Below, piece by piece: positions 53,093-62,516 of a stretch of 64,000 bases of DNA. Source of the DNA: Pseudomonas sp. Choline-02u-1 (GTDB lineage Bacteria; Pseudomonadota; Gammaproteobacteria; Pseudomonadales; Pseudomonadaceae). Position numbers and translations under genes: made by a program. The DNA lies in contig NZ_PJBC01000007.1 of the NCBI RefSeq assembly GCF_002836515.1, positions 30,824 to 94,823 on the forward strand. Reading direction: 5' to 3'. Under the pieces are notes generated by a model. The model made no database searches and was not told the origin of the DNA. It saw only the letters and a list, made by a program, of their open reading frames with translations. Every line of letters starts with the position of its first letter. Position 1 is the first letter of the stretch.

Positions 53093-53899
53093 ATGAAGCA
53101 CAACGTCATCCTTGTCGTGCTCGACGGCCTCAACTACGAGGTTGCGCGTCACGCCTTGGGGCATCTGCAGGCTTATGTTGGCGCAGGACGCGCGGCGCTC
53201 TATCAACTGGAGTGCGAACTGCCGGCGCTGTCCCGACCGCTTTACGAATGCATTCTCACCGGCGTTTCGCCGATCAATAGCGGCATCGTCCATAACAACG
53301 TGTCGCGCTTGTCCAACCAGCGCAGCATTTATCACTACGCCCGCGATGCCGGTCTGAAAACCGCCGCTGCGGCATATCACTGGGTCAGCGAATTGTATAA
53401 CCGCTCACCGTTCGTGGCTGCGCGCGACCGCCACACCAACGATCCGGCGTTGCCGATCCAGCACGGGCATTTCTACTGGAACGACCATTACCCGGACTCG
53501 CACCTGTTTGCCGACGCCGAGAGTCTACGCCTGCGTCATGCACCGAACTTTCTCCTGATCCACCCGATGAATATCGACGACGCCGGGCACAAGCACGGCC
53601 TGGACAGTTCGCAATATCGCAACAGCGCGCGCTCGGCGGACATCATTCTCGCCGACTATCTGCAGAGCTGGCTCGACGCTGGTTACCAAATACTGGTAAC
53701 AGCCGACCACGGCATGAACAACGATCGCTCGCACAACGGCCTGCTGGCGGAAGAGCGTCAGGTACCGCTGTTCGTCCTCGGCGATGCGTTCAGCCTGAAC
53801 CCGGACGCCACACCAAAACAGACCGAGCTCTGCGGCACGGTCTGCGAACTGCTCGGCGTGCCCCACGACAAACCTGTATGCCGGGAGTTGTTCAAGTGA
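53093..53899 (+). CDS. Alkaline-phosphatase-superfamily phosphodiesterase
   Basis: A 268-residue enzyme of the nucleotide pyrophosphatase/phosphodiesterase group, from ATG 53093. Metal motifs: VILVVLDGLN near the N-terminus, PMNIDDAGHKHG in the middle and VTADHGMNND near residue 205. The nucleophile is probably the Ser/Thr in PALSRPLYE or the nearby ILTGVSP. No signal peptide, so it acts in the cytoplasm on imported substrate. The stop overlaps the first permease start (GTGA). Confidence 0.85.
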   Translation: MKHNVILVVLDGLNYEVARHALGHLQAYVGAGRAALYQLECELPALSRPLYECILTGVSPINSGIVHNNVSRLSNQRSIYHYARDAGLKTAAAAYHWVSELYNRSPFVAARDRHTNDPALPIQHGHFYWNDHYPDSHLFADAESLRLRHAPNFLLIHPMNIDDAGHKHGLDSSQYRNSARSADIILADYLQSWLDAGYQILVTADHGMNNDRSHNGLLAEERQVPLFVLGDAFSLNPDATPKQTELCGTVCELLGVPHDKPVCRELFK

Positions 53900-54741
53900 A
53901 TTCCACGATTCGCGGCAAATGGCTGGCGGCGCTGTGTCTGGTGCCATTCGCGCTGTTCTTCATCGTCTTCGAAATCGCCCCACTGGTCTGGGTGATGATC
54001 AACAGCCTGCAATCGGAAGAATCCGGTTGGGGCCTGGCCAACTTCAGCAAAATCTTCGGATCGAAATTCTACCGGCAGGCGATCCAGTACAGCCTTGAGA
54101 TCAGTTTCTGGTCGAGTGTGTTCGGCATCCTGATCGCCGTACTCGGTGCGTACTCTCTGCACCGGGTCGACACGAAACTGCGCAACTTCGTCAATGCCTT
54201 CGCCAACATGACCAGCAACTTCGCCGGCGTGCCGCTGGCATTCGCCTTCATCATCCTGCTCGGTTTCAACGGCAGCATCACGATCATGTTGAAGCAGTCG
54301 GGGATCATTCAGGATTTCAACCTGTATTCGAAAACCGGTCTGATCATCCTTTACACCTATTTCCAGATTCCCCTCGGCGTGCTGCTGCTTTACCCGGCCT
54401 TCGACGCCCTGCGTGAAGACTGGCGCGAGTCCGCCGCGTTGCTCGGCGCCAATGGCTGGCAGTTCTGGCGGCACATCGGTCTACCGGTGTTGACCCCGGC
54501 GCTACTCGGCACTTTCGTGATCCTGCTGGCCAACGCCCTCGGTGCCTACGCCACGGTTTACGCGCTGACCACCGGCAATTTCAACGTTCTGCCGATTCGT
54601 ATCGCGGCCATGGTTTCCGGCGACATTTCCCTCGACCCCAACCTGGCCAGCGCATTGGCCGTGGTACTCGTAGCGTTGATGACCATCGTCACCGTTGTGC
54701 ATCAATTGCTGTTGAAGAGGAGCTACCATGTCTCGCGCTGA
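53896..54741 (+). CDS. ABC transporter permease 1
   Basis: A 281-residue inner-membrane permease with six helices. I prefer GTG 53896, which has GGGAG 9 bases upstream and overlaps the previous stop; ATG 53878 in the same frame is possible. The EAA loop with DALREDWRESAALLGANGWQ and FWRHIGLPVLTPALLG is intact. It pairs with the next permease. Confidence 0.88.
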   Translation: MNSTIRGKWLAALCLVPFALFFIVFEIAPLVWVMINSLQSEESGWGLANFSKIFGSKFYRQAIQYSLEISFWSSVFGILIAVLGAYSLHRVDTKLRNFVNAFANMTSNFAGVPLAFAFIILLGFNGSITIMLKQSGIIQDFNLYSKTGLIILYTYFQIPLGVLLLYPAFDALREDWRESAALLGANGWQFWRHIGLPVLTPALLGTFVILLANALGAYATVYALTTGNFNVLPIRIAAMVSGDISLDPNLASALAVVLVALMTIVTVVHQLLLKRSYHVSR

Positions 54742-55528
54742 ATCCGGCCCGGCCGGCCTCTACCACCGCGTCGTGGTCTATCTGCTGTTCGCGATCCTGT
54801 TGCTGCCACTGCTGGGCACGCTGGTCTATTCGATCGCCAGCAGTTGGTCGGCAACGATTCTGCCCAGTGGCTTTACCTTCAAGTGGTACATCCAGCTGTG
54901 GAGCGATCCGCGCTTTCTGCACGCATTCGGTCAGTCGCTGATCGTCTGTGTCGGCGCCCTGGTGCTGTCTGTCGTGCTCATCCTGCCGCTGCTGTTCGTC
55001 GTGCATTACTACTTTCCGAAACTCGATGCACTGATGAATATCCTGATCCTGCTGCCCTTCGCGGTACCGCCGGTGGTGTCCTCGGTGGGGCTGTTGCAGC
55101 TCTACGGTTCCGGGCCGATGGCGATGGTCGGCACGCCGTGGATTCTGATCGGCTGCTACTTCACCGTCGCGCTGCCGTTCATGTACCGCGCGATCACCAA
55201 TAACCTGCAAGCGATCAATCTGCGCGACCTGATGGATGCTGCGCAATTGCTCGGCGCGAGCACCTTTCAAGCGGCGTTTCTGGTGGTATTGCCGAACCTG
55301 CGCAAGGGGCTGATGGTGGCGCTGCTGCTGTCGTTCTCGTTCCTCTTCGGTGAGTTCGTATTCGCCAATATTCTGGTCGGCACGCGCTACGAAACCCTGC
55401 AGGTTTATCTGAACAACATGCGCAACAGCAGCGGTCACTTCACCAGTGCGCTGGTCATTTCCTACTTCTTTTTCGTGCTGGTCCTGACCTGGATCGCCAA
55501 CATCTTGAACAAGGACAAAAGCGAATGA
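54728..55528 (+). CDS. ABC transporter permease 2
   Basis: A 266-residue permease overlapping permease 1 by 14 bases, with an AGGAG site inside it. Six helices and an EAA-type loop (NLRDLMDAAQLLGASTFQAA). It forms the heterodimeric channel with permease 1. It overlaps the ATPase gene by 4 bases. Confidence 0.88.
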   Translation: MSRAESGPAGLYHRVVVYLLFAILLLPLLGTLVYSIASSWSATILPSGFTFKWYIQLWSDPRFLHAFGQSLIVCVGALVLSVVLILPLLFVVHYYFPKLDALMNILILLPFAVPPVVSSVGLLQLYGSGPMAMVGTPWILIGCYFTVALPFMYRAITNNLQAINLRDLMDAAQLLGASTFQAAFLVVLPNLRKGLMVALLLSFSFLFGEFVFANILVGTRYETLQVYLNNMRNSSGHFTSALVISYFFFVLVLTWIANILNKDKSE

Positions 55529-56514
55529 GCTACGTCAGCGTCCAACACCTGCAGAAGAGTTATGCCGGCACCACGGTGTTCAGCGACATTGATTGCGAAA
55601 TCAACAAAGGCGAGTTTGTCACCCTGCTCGGCCCGTCCGGGTGCGGCAAGTCGACTCTGCTGAGGTGCATTGCCGGGCTGACCCCGGTGGATGGCGGCCA
55701 GATCCTCCTCGACGGCGTCGACATCGTGCCGTTGAGTCCGCAGAAACGCGGGATCGGCATGGTCTTTCAGAGTTACGCGCTATTCCCCAACATGACCGTC
55801 GAACAGAACGTCGCCTTCGGCCTGCGCATGCAAAAGGTCAACGCCGATGACAGCCACAAACGCGTCTCTGAAGTGTTGAAACTGGTTGAACTGCACGACT
55901 TCGCCAGCCGCTACCCGCATCAGCTTTCCGGTGGTCAATGCCAACGTGTTGCCCTTGCCCGTTCGCTGGTGACACGCCCGCGCCTGTTGCTGCTGGACGA
56001 GCCGCTGTCGGCCCTCGACGCGCGGATTCGCAAACACCTGCGCGAGCAGATTCGCCAGATTCAGCGTGAACTTGGCCTGACCACGATCTTCGTCACCCAT
56101 GATCAGGAAGAAGCGCTGACCATGTCCGATCGGATTTTCCTGATGAATCAAGGAAGGATCGTCCAGAGCGGCGACGCCGAAACCCTCTATACCGCGCCAG
56201 TCGATGTATTCGCCGCTGGCTTCATTGGCAACTACAACCTGCTCGACGCCGATGCTGCCTCAAAGCTGTTGCAGCGGCCAATCAACCATCGCATCGCCAT
56301 CCGCCCTGAAGCCATCGAACTGAGCCTCGACGGCGAACTCGACGCGCAGATCCGCAGCCACAGCCTGCTCGGCAATGTCATTCGTTATCGCGTCGAAGCA
56401 CGCGGCGTGGAACTGGTGGTCGATGTGCTCAACCGTTCCGCCGCCGATCTGCATCCCGACGGACAACGCCTGGCACTTTCCATCGATCCGACGGCCTTGT
56501 GTGAGGTAGCCTGA
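55525..56514 (+). CDS. ABC transporter ATPase
   Basis: A 329-residue importer ATPase with a C-terminal TOBE-like regulatory domain. Walker A GPSGCGKSTLL, signature LSGGQCQRVALARSL, Walker B LLLLDEPLSALDARI, and the H-loop FVTHDQEEAL are all intact. The start ATG overlaps the permease stop (ATGA). Confidence 0.92.
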   Translation: MSYVSVQHLQKSYAGTTVFSDIDCEINKGEFVTLLGPSGCGKSTLLRCIAGLTPVDGGQILLDGVDIVPLSPQKRGIGMVFQSYALFPNMTVEQNVAFGLRMQKVNADDSHKRVSEVLKLVELHDFASRYPHQLSGGQCQRVALARSLVTRPRLLLLDEPLSALDARIRKHLREQIRQIQRELGLTTIFVTHDQEEALTMSDRIFLMNQGRIVQSGDAETLYTAPVDVFAAGFIGNYNLLDADAASKLLQRPINHRIAIRPEAIELSLDGELDAQIRSHSLLGNVIRYRVEARGVELVVDVLNRSAADLHPDGQRLALSIDPTALCEVA

Positions 56515-56548
56515 TGACTTTGCTGACGTTGAAGAGAGAACTGCACTG

Positions 56549-57202
56549 ATGGCCCTGGCAATTTTTGATCTGGACGAAACCTTGATTCACGGCGACTGCG
56601 CCACTCTATGGAGCGAGCAGATGGGGCGCCTGGGCTGGGTCGATCCCGAGTCGTTCATGCGCCGCAACAACGAGCTGATGGACGCGTACAGCCACGGCAA
56701 ATTGCGGATGGAAGAGTACATGGACTTCAGTCTCGAACCGCTGATCGGCCGCACGCCGGAAGAAGTCGAGCACCTGGTCGGGCCTTGGGTTGAAGACTTC
56801 ATCGAACCGATCATCTTCAGCGACGCCACCAAAACCATCGCTGCCCACCGCAAGGCTGGCGACCGGATTCTGGTGATTTCGGCCTCGGGCACCCACTTGG
56901 TGCGGCCAATTGCCGATCGCCTGGGCATTGACGAGATATTGGCCATCGAACTGGAAGTCGCCCATGGCGTGTACAGCGGCAACACTGTTGGAACCCTGAC
57001 TTACCGTGAGGGCAAAATCACCCGTTTGCTGGAATGGCTCGATGCCGAAGAAGAAAACCTCGAAGGCGCGAGTTTCTATTCAGATTCGCGCAATGACCTG
57101 CCGCTGTTGCTGAAGGTGGATTTTCCGCACGTGGTCAATCCGGATCCGGTACTGCTTGAGCACGCGGAAAAATCCGGCTGGCCGATCCATCTCTGGAAAT
57201 GA
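56549..57202 (+). CDS. HAD-superfamily (subclass IB) phosphatase
   Basis: A SerB-like phosphatase of 217 residues. Motif 1 AIFDLDETLIHGDC (nucleophile D7, acid D9), motif 2 LVISASGTHLV, motif 3 YSDSRNDLPLL. A helical cap lies between motifs 1 and 2. It follows the ATPase gene by 34 bases and probably ends the operon. It may dephosphorylate the product of the phosphodiesterase, or it may be a general phosphatase. Confidence 0.87.
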   Translation: MALAIFDLDETLIHGDCATLWSEQMGRLGWVDPESFMRRNNELMDAYSHGKLRMEEYMDFSLEPLIGRTPEEVEHLVGPWVEDFIEPIIFSDATKTIAAHRKAGDRILVISASGTHLVRPIADRLGIDEILAIELEVAHGVYSGNTVGTLTYREGKITRLLEWLDAEEENLEGASFYSDSRNDLPLLLKVDFPHVVNPDPVLLEHAEKSGWPIHLWK

Positions 57203-57213
57203 CCGAAGATCCA

Positions 57214-57307
57214 AATGTGGGAGCGGGTTTGCTCGCGAAGGCGATTGTTCATTCAACATCGATGTTGACTGACACGACGCCTTCGCGAGCAAGCCCGCTC
57301 CCACAGG
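57214..57307. repeat. REPIN (GTGGGAGCGGG family)
   Basis: Arms gtgggagcgggtttgctcgc and gcgagcaagcccgctcccac flank an inner repeat (catcgatg). Between convergent genes. Confidence 0.88.
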
Positions 57308-57319
57308 GGTTTGGCATTG

Positions 57320-58282
57320 TCAGCACAGATTGTCGTCAATCACCAACACCAGCTTGCCCGCCACCGTATTGCTCGCCAACGCGGCAAACGCCACTTCGGC
57401 ATCCTTCACCGCAAACGCTCTGGCCAGTTGCGCACGCAAGCGACCCTCGGCAAACAGCGGCCAGACATGCTGGCCCAGATCGCTGAGCAGATCAGCCTTG
57501 AACTGATCGTCACGGCTGCGCAGCGTCGAACCCAGCAGTTGCACGCGCTTGGCCAACACCTGCGCCAGATCCAGTTTCGCCTCACGCCCGCCCATCAACC
57601 CGATCAACACCCAACGCCCGTCCAGCGCCATCAGCTTGAGGTTCAATGCTGAATAATTGCCGCCTACCGGGTCGAGAATCACATCAAACGGTCCGAAGTC
57701 GCGCAGGCTCTCCAGATCATCGGTACGCACCACGCCGCCCTGGGCACCCAGTGTTTCGCAGTAAGCCAGGCGCTCGGCGGAGCCGACGCTGACCCAGCAC
57801 GGGTTACCAAACGCCTTGCACAGCTGAATGGCCGCTGAACCGATTCCACTTGCGCCGGCGTGCAGGAGAATTTTCTCACCGGGTTTCAGCGCTGCAAGTT
57901 GAAACACATTCAGCCAGACGGTGGCGTACACCTCAGGCAATGCCGCCGCCTCGATCAGCGAAACACCCTCGGGCACCGGCAGCACATGCCGTCCGTCGAC
58001 GACCACTTCTTCGGCCATGCCGCCTCCGGCCAGTAAGGCGCAAACCCGATCGCCGACCTGCCAGGACGAGCCCGCACCGACCTCGCTGATCACCCCTGAG
58101 CACTCAAGACCGAGCACTTGGCTGGCCCCGGGCGGCGGCGGATAAAGCCCTGCCTTCTGTAATAAATCGGCGCGATTGAGGCCGGCTGCCGCCACACGGA
58201 TGCGGACTTGTCCTACATCACATGTAGGACTCGGCTCTTCAACCCATGCCACTTGACCTTCAACGCCTTGCAATGCCTTCAC
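57320..58282 (-). CDS. NAD(P)H-quinone oxidoreductase, zinc-independent MDR type
   Basis: A 320-residue medium-chain dehydrogenase/reductase like PIG3/QOR. The GroES-like N-domain (VRIRVAAAGLNRADLLQKAG; GLECSGVISEVG) lacks the zinc cysteines of alcohol dehydrogenases. The Rossmann motif is LLHAGASGIGSAAIQL. It reduces quinones or enones with NADPH. Divergent from prc. Confidence 0.88.
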   Translation of the reverse strand: MKALQGVEGQVAWVEEPSPTCDVGQVRIRVAAAGLNRADLLQKAGLYPPPPGASQVLGLECSGVISEVGAGSSWQVGDRVCALLAGGGMAEEVVVDGRHVLPVPEGVSLIEAAALPEVYATVWLNVFQLAALKPGEKILLHAGASGIGSAAIQLCKAFGNPCWVSVGSAERLAYCETLGAQGGVVRTDDLESLRDFGPFDVILDPVGGNYSALNLKLMALDGRWVLIGLMGGREAKLDLAQVLAKRVQLLGSTLRSRDDQFKADLLSDLGQHVWPLFAEGRLRAQLARAFAVKDAEVAFAALASNTVAGKLVLVIDDNLC

Positions 58283-58387
58283 ACTGCCTCCATAGTGAGT
58301 CTGGACTGAGCCCGAAGCTGTAGCGCCGGGCTTTTTGCATTATGCGACCGGCTCTCAAAGAACCGGCGACTTCAAAGACGGCCTAAT

Positions 58388-60505
58388 ATGCGTTATCAAT
58401 TGTCCCCGCGTCGAATCAGCATGAAGCATCTGCTCCCCAGCACCGCCCTCGCTCTATTCATCGGTATCGGCCTGTTGCCGGTGTCGGGCACCACATTCGC
58501 AGCCAACAGCTGGGACAAGTTGCAGCCTGATCGCGATGAAGTCATCGCCAGCCTGAACGTCGTCGAGTTGCTCAAGCGTCACCACTACAGCAAGCCGCCG
58601 CTCGACGATGCGCGCTCGGTGATCATCTACGACAGCTACATCAAGCTGCTCGACCCGTCGCGCAGCTACTTCATGGCCAGCGATATCGCTGAATTCGACA
58701 AGTGGAAAACCCAGTTCGACGACTTTCTCAAGAGCGGCGACCTCAACGCCGGGTTCACCATCTACAAGCGCTATCTGGACCGCGTCAAAGCGCGTCTGGA
58801 CTTTGCCCTTGCCGAGCTGAACAAAGGCGTCGACAAGATGGACTTCAACACCAGGGAGACCTTGCTGATCGATCGCAAGGACGCACCTTGGCTCAAGTCC
58901 ACCGCAGAACTCGATGACCTGTGGCGCAAACGCGTCAAGGACGAAGTGCTGCGCCAGAAGATCGCCGGCAAAGAGCCGAAGCAGATCCAGGAAACCCTGA
59001 CCAAGCGCTACAAGAACCAGTTGGCGCGCCTCGACCAGACCCGTGCCGAGGACATCTTCCAGGCGTACATCAACACCTTCGCCATGTCCTACGATCCGCA
59101 TACCAACTATCTGTCGCCGGATAACGCGGAAAACTTCGACATCAACATGAGTCTGTCCCTTGAGGGCATCGGCGCCGTGTTGCAGAGCGATAACGATCAA
59201 GTGAAGGTCGTGCGTCTGGTGCCGGCAGGCCCGGCCGACAAGACCAAGCAGGTTGCTCCGGCCGACAAGATCATCGGCGTTGCCCAGGGCAACAAGGAGA
59301 TGGTCGACGTGGTCGGCTGGCGCCTGGACGAAGTGGTGAAATTGATCCGCGGCCCGAAAGGTACCGTGGTGCGACTGGAAGTGATCCCGGCGAGCAATGC
59401 GCCGAACGACCAGACCACCAAGATCGTGCCGATCACCCGTGAAGCGGTGAAGCTCGAAGATCAGGCCGTGAAGAAGTCGATCCTCAGCCTGAAACAGGAC
59501 GGCAAGGACTACAAACTTGGCGTGATCGAAATCCCGGCCTTCTACCTCGACTTCAAGGCCTTCCGTGCAGGTGACCCGGATTACAAGAGCACCACCCGCG
59601 ACGTCAAGAAGCTGCTCACCGAACTGCAGAAAGACAAGGTCGACGGCGTGGTCATCGACCTGCGCAACAACGGAGGCGGTTCCCTGCAGGAAGCCACCGA
59701 GCTGACCAGTCTGTTCATCGACAAGGGTCCGACCGTGCTGGTGCGTAATGCCGATGGCCGTGTCGACGTGCTCGAAGATGAAAATCCGGGCGCGTTCTAC
59801 AAAGGCCCGATGGCGCTGTTGGTCAACCGCCTGTCCGCCTCGGCTTCGGAAATCTTTGCCGGCGCCATGCAGGACTATCATCGCGCGCTGATCATCGGTG
59901 GCCAGACCTTCGGCAAAGGCACCGTGCAGACCATTCAGCCGCTGAACCATGGCGAACTGAAACTGACCCTGGCCAAGTTCTACCGCGTCTCCGGGCAGAG
60001 CACCCAGCATCAGGGCGTGCTGCCGGACATCGACTACCCGTCGCTGATCGACACCAAGGAAATCGGTGAGAGCGCCCTGCCGGAAGCCATGCCGTGGGAC
60101 ACCATCCGCGCGGCGATCAAACCGGCAGCCGATCCGTTCAAGCCGTTCCTGGCCCAGCTGAAGTCCGAACATGATGCGCGCACCAACAAGGATGCCGAGT
60201 TCGTGTTCATTCGCGACAAACTCGCCCTGGCACAGAAACTGATGGAAGAAAAAACCGTCAGCCTCAACGAAGCAGAGCGTCGTGCCCAGCACGCCGATAT
60301 CGACGCCAAGCAACTGGCTATGGAGAACATCCGTCGCAAGGCCAAAGGCGAAGAACCGCTCAAAGAGCTGAAGAAAGAAGACGAAGACGCACTGGCCGCT
60401 GCCGAGCCGGACAAGGTCAAACCGGAAGACGATGCCTACCTGAGCGAAACCGGGCGCGTGCTGCTGGATTACCTGAAGCTGAGCAATCAAGTCGCCAAGA
60501 AGTAA
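58388..60505 (+). CDS. prc: Tail-specific periplasmic protease Prc
   Basis: An S41 peptidase of 705 residues that degrades periplasmic proteins by their C-termini. The start may be ATG 58388 or 58421 (MKHLLPSTALALFIGIGLLP); both give a signal peptide. A PDZ-like domain is near 230–330. Catalytic Ser is about S485 in NRLSASASEIFAG and Lys about K510 in FGKGTVQ, 25 residues apart as in E. coli Prc. In P. aeruginosa the homologue (AlgO) cleaves MucA and affects alginate. A terminator follows. Confidence 0.93.
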   Translation: MRYQLSPRRISMKHLLPSTALALFIGIGLLPVSGTTFAANSWDKLQPDRDEVIASLNVVELLKRHHYSKPPLDDARSVIIYDSYIKLLDPSRSYFMASDIAEFDKWKTQFDDFLKSGDLNAGFTIYKRYLDRVKARLDFALAELNKGVDKMDFNTRETLLIDRKDAPWLKSTAELDDLWRKRVKDEVLRQKIAGKEPKQIQETLTKRYKNQLARLDQTRAEDIFQAYINTFAMSYDPHTNYLSPDNAENFDINMSLSLEGIGAVLQSDNDQVKVVRLVPAGPADKTKQVAPADKIIGVAQGNKEMVDVVGWRLDEVVKLIRGPKGTVVRLEVIPASNAPNDQTTKIVPITREAVKLEDQAVKKSILSLKQDGKDYKLGVIEIPAFYLDFKAFRAGDPDYKSTTRDVKKLLTELQKDKVDGVVIDLRNNGGGSLQEATELTSLFIDKGPTVLVRNADGRVDVLEDENPGAFYKGPMALLVNRLSASASEIFAGAMQDYHRALIIGGQTFGKGTVQTIQPLNHGELKLTLAKFYRVSGQSTQHQGVLPDIDYPSLIDTKEIGESALPEAMPWDTIRAAIKPAADPFKPFLAQLKSEHDARTNKDAEFVFIRDKLALAQKLMEEKTVSLNEAERRAQHADIDAKQLAMENIRRKAKGEEPLKELKKEDEDALAAAEPDKVKPEDDAYLSETGRVLLDYLKLSNQVAKK

Positions 60506-60548
60506 GTGATGGCAATTTAGTGCTGACGATCCCCGGATCGTCATCAAA

Positions 60549-60566
60549 CAGTCATCATTCTGTCGT
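60549..60566 (+). promoter_or_regulatory. Candidate Pho box upstream of the EAL–GGDEF gene
   Basis: CAGTCAT-CATT-CTGTCGT, two half-sites with 4-base spacing, 57 bases before the ATG. A promoter driven from it would start within the 5' arm of the prc terminator. Confidence 0.5.
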
Positions 60567-60574
60567 GCAATAAA

Positions 60575-60608
60575 GGACCGAGAGCAAGCGCTCCCGGTCC
60601 TTTTTTTA
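60575..60608 (+). terminator. Rho-independent terminator of prc
   Basis: Stem GGACCG-GAGC/GCTC-CGGTCC followed by seven T residues, 15 bases before the next ATG. Confidence 0.88.
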
Positions 60609-60623
60609 TCGCCAGAGATTGCC

Positions 60624-62405
60624 ATGACCACGACCGAACAGCTGAGCGCCTTGAGCTCGATCCTGACTCAAAGCGGTTTACACAGCCTGTTCCAGCCGAT
60701 CATCTGTCTCTCAGAACGCCGCATTCTCGGTTACGAAGCCCTGACCCGTGGGCCGTCCAACAGCCCTCTTCACTCGCCGATTGCCCTGTTCGCCGTGGCG
60801 CGACAGGCCGGACGATTGAGCGAACTGGAAATCGCCTGCCGACAAAGCGCCTGCCGCCGCTTCAATGAGCAGCAATTGCCCGGCAAGCTATTTCTCAACG
60901 TTTCGCCGGAGTCCTTGCTCGAAGCCGCGCACCAACCCGGGCGTACCTTGCAATTGCTGCAGGACTTGGGCATTGCGCCGAGCCAGGTGGTCATCGAGCT
61001 CACCGAGCAGACCCCGATCGATGACTTTCAGTTGCTGCAAACCGCTCTGCATCACTATCGGGCGATGGGTTTTTCCATTGCGCTGGACGACTTGGGTGCA
61101 GGGTATTCGAGCCTGCGCCTATGGTCGGAATTGCGTCCGGATTACGTGAAGATCGACCGGCACTTCATTGATGGCATTCATCAGGATGCGTTGAAAAGAG
61201 AGTTCGTTGGCTCGATCCTGCAAATCGCCAAAGCCTCGCGCGCGCAAGTCATTGCCGAGGGCATCGAGCTACCGGAAGAACTCGCGGTACTGACTGAAAT
61301 GGGCGTCGATCTGGTCCAGGGTTACCTGCTCGGCCGCCCTCAGGAACATCCATCCCGCGACGCTCGTGCGATGATGCCCAAACACGACAGCAGCGCCGTC
61401 GCGCTGAACGACGAAGGCAGTGACCTCAGCGCACTGCTCAACGACCAACCCGCCGTGCACCGTGAAACACCTACCGCCACCGTGCTGGAAGCCTTCCGCC
61501 GCCAGGCCAACCTCAATTCGCTCGCCGTGCTCGACGAACAAGGCCAGCCCTGCGGCATCGTCCACCGCCATTCGCTGTCGGACGCTTTGCTCAAACCATT
61601 TGCCACCGATCTGTTCGCCCGCAAACCGATCAGCCGCCTGATGAACGACGACTTCCTCGCCGTGGAAATCAGCCAGTCGCTGCAGCAAGTCAGCCGCCTG
61701 ATCACCAGCCGCGCCCGCCAGCGCATCGAAGAAGATTTCATCATCACCCTCAACGGCAGTTACCTCGGCCTCGGCCGGGTGATCGACGTGCTCAAACTGA
61801 TCACCGAACTGAAAATCCAACAGGCGCGCTACGCCAATCCCCTCACCCTGCTCCCGGGCAACGTCCCGATCCAGCAGTGCCTCACGCGCCTGCTGCAACA
61901 GGCCCGCGAGTCGATCATCTGCTACGTCGACATTGACAGTTTCAAACCCTTCAACGACATCTACGGCTACGGCCGTGGCGACGAAGTCCTGCTCTGCCTC
62001 GCGCAATGCCTCAACGAACGCATCGACCCCACCCGCGACTTCGTCGGCCACATCGGCGGCGACGACTTCCTCCTCGTCCTCGGCCCCGAAGACTGGCGCA
62101 AACGCCTCAACCAACTACTCGACGACTTCCAGAGCCAATGCCGCCGGTTCTATCGCCCCGAGCATCTGGAGGCCGGCTGCTTCGTTGCACCCAATCGCCA
62201 AGGCGTGCGGCAGGAGTTTGCGTTGTTATCGTTATCGATCGGGGTGGTGCATCTGCGGCCTGAGGCTTGCGCAGCGCTTGATGCCAGCCAGCTTGCGGAG
62301 ATGGCTTCGCAGGCTAAGCATCATGCGAAGGATGTTGTGGGGTTTAGTGTGTATTTGCTCGATGCTGTAGCGCCTCCGGCCCAGACATCACAGTTAGTTG
62401 GTTAA
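60624..62405 (+). CDS. c-di-GMP phosphodiesterase with EAL, CBS pair and degenerate GGDEF (RapA-like)
   Basis: 593 residues, no membrane segment. The EAL domain is N-terminal with YEALTRG (E38), the metal/catalytic DDLGAGYSSLR and EGIEL, so it looks active. A CBS pair spans about 255–400. The C-terminal GGDEF domain has GGDDF near 478 and no RxxD I-site in the usual place. The EAL-first order and a Pho box upstream recall RapA of P. fluorescens, a phosphate-starvation phosphodiesterase that reduces biofilm formation. Identity with RapA is inferred. Confidence 0.83.
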   Translation: MTTTEQLSALSSILTQSGLHSLFQPIICLSERRILGYEALTRGPSNSPLHSPIALFAVARQAGRLSELEIACRQSACRRFNEQQLPGKLFLNVSPESLLEAAHQPGRTLQLLQDLGIAPSQVVIELTEQTPIDDFQLLQTALHHYRAMGFSIALDDLGAGYSSLRLWSELRPDYVKIDRHFIDGIHQDALKREFVGSILQIAKASRAQVIAEGIELPEELAVLTEMGVDLVQGYLLGRPQEHPSRDARAMMPKHDSSAVALNDEGSDLSALLNDQPAVHRETPTATVLEAFRRQANLNSLAVLDEQGQPCGIVHRHSLSDALLKPFATDLFARKPISRLMNDDFLAVEISQSLQQVSRLITSRARQRIEEDFIITLNGSYLGLGRVIDVLKLITELKIQQARYANPLTLLPGNVPIQQCLTRLLQQARESIICYVDIDSFKPFNDIYGYGRGDEVLLCLAQCLNERIDPTRDFVGHIGGDDFLLVLGPEDWRKRLNQLLDDFQSQCRRFYRPEHLEAGCFVAPNRQGVRQEFALLSLSIGVVHLRPEACAALDASQLAEMASQAKHHAKDVVGFSVYLLDAVAPPAQTSQLVG

Positions 62406-62426
62406 ACCCGGCACAGTAGCGCATCA

Positions 62427-62444
62427 TGAACTCCATTTAGTTCA
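62427..62444. repeat. TGAACT-CCATTT-AGTTCA palindrome, copy A
   Basis: Inverted repeat downstream of the distal immunity-like gene. Nearly identical to copy B at 62951, so it marks the end of the duplicated unit. Confidence 0.6.
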
Positions 62445-62516
62445 CAATCAGAATCTAGCGATCACATGCCCCCTCTTTCAAGACACGGAAGGGTAGTAAG
62501 TAGTCACGACTAATTC

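Noticed and set aside
58454..60631. 725-codon open frame antisense to prc
   Set aside because: It mirrors a fully conserved protease gene; long antisense frames are common in GC-rich DNA. It has no ribosome site or recognisable domain.
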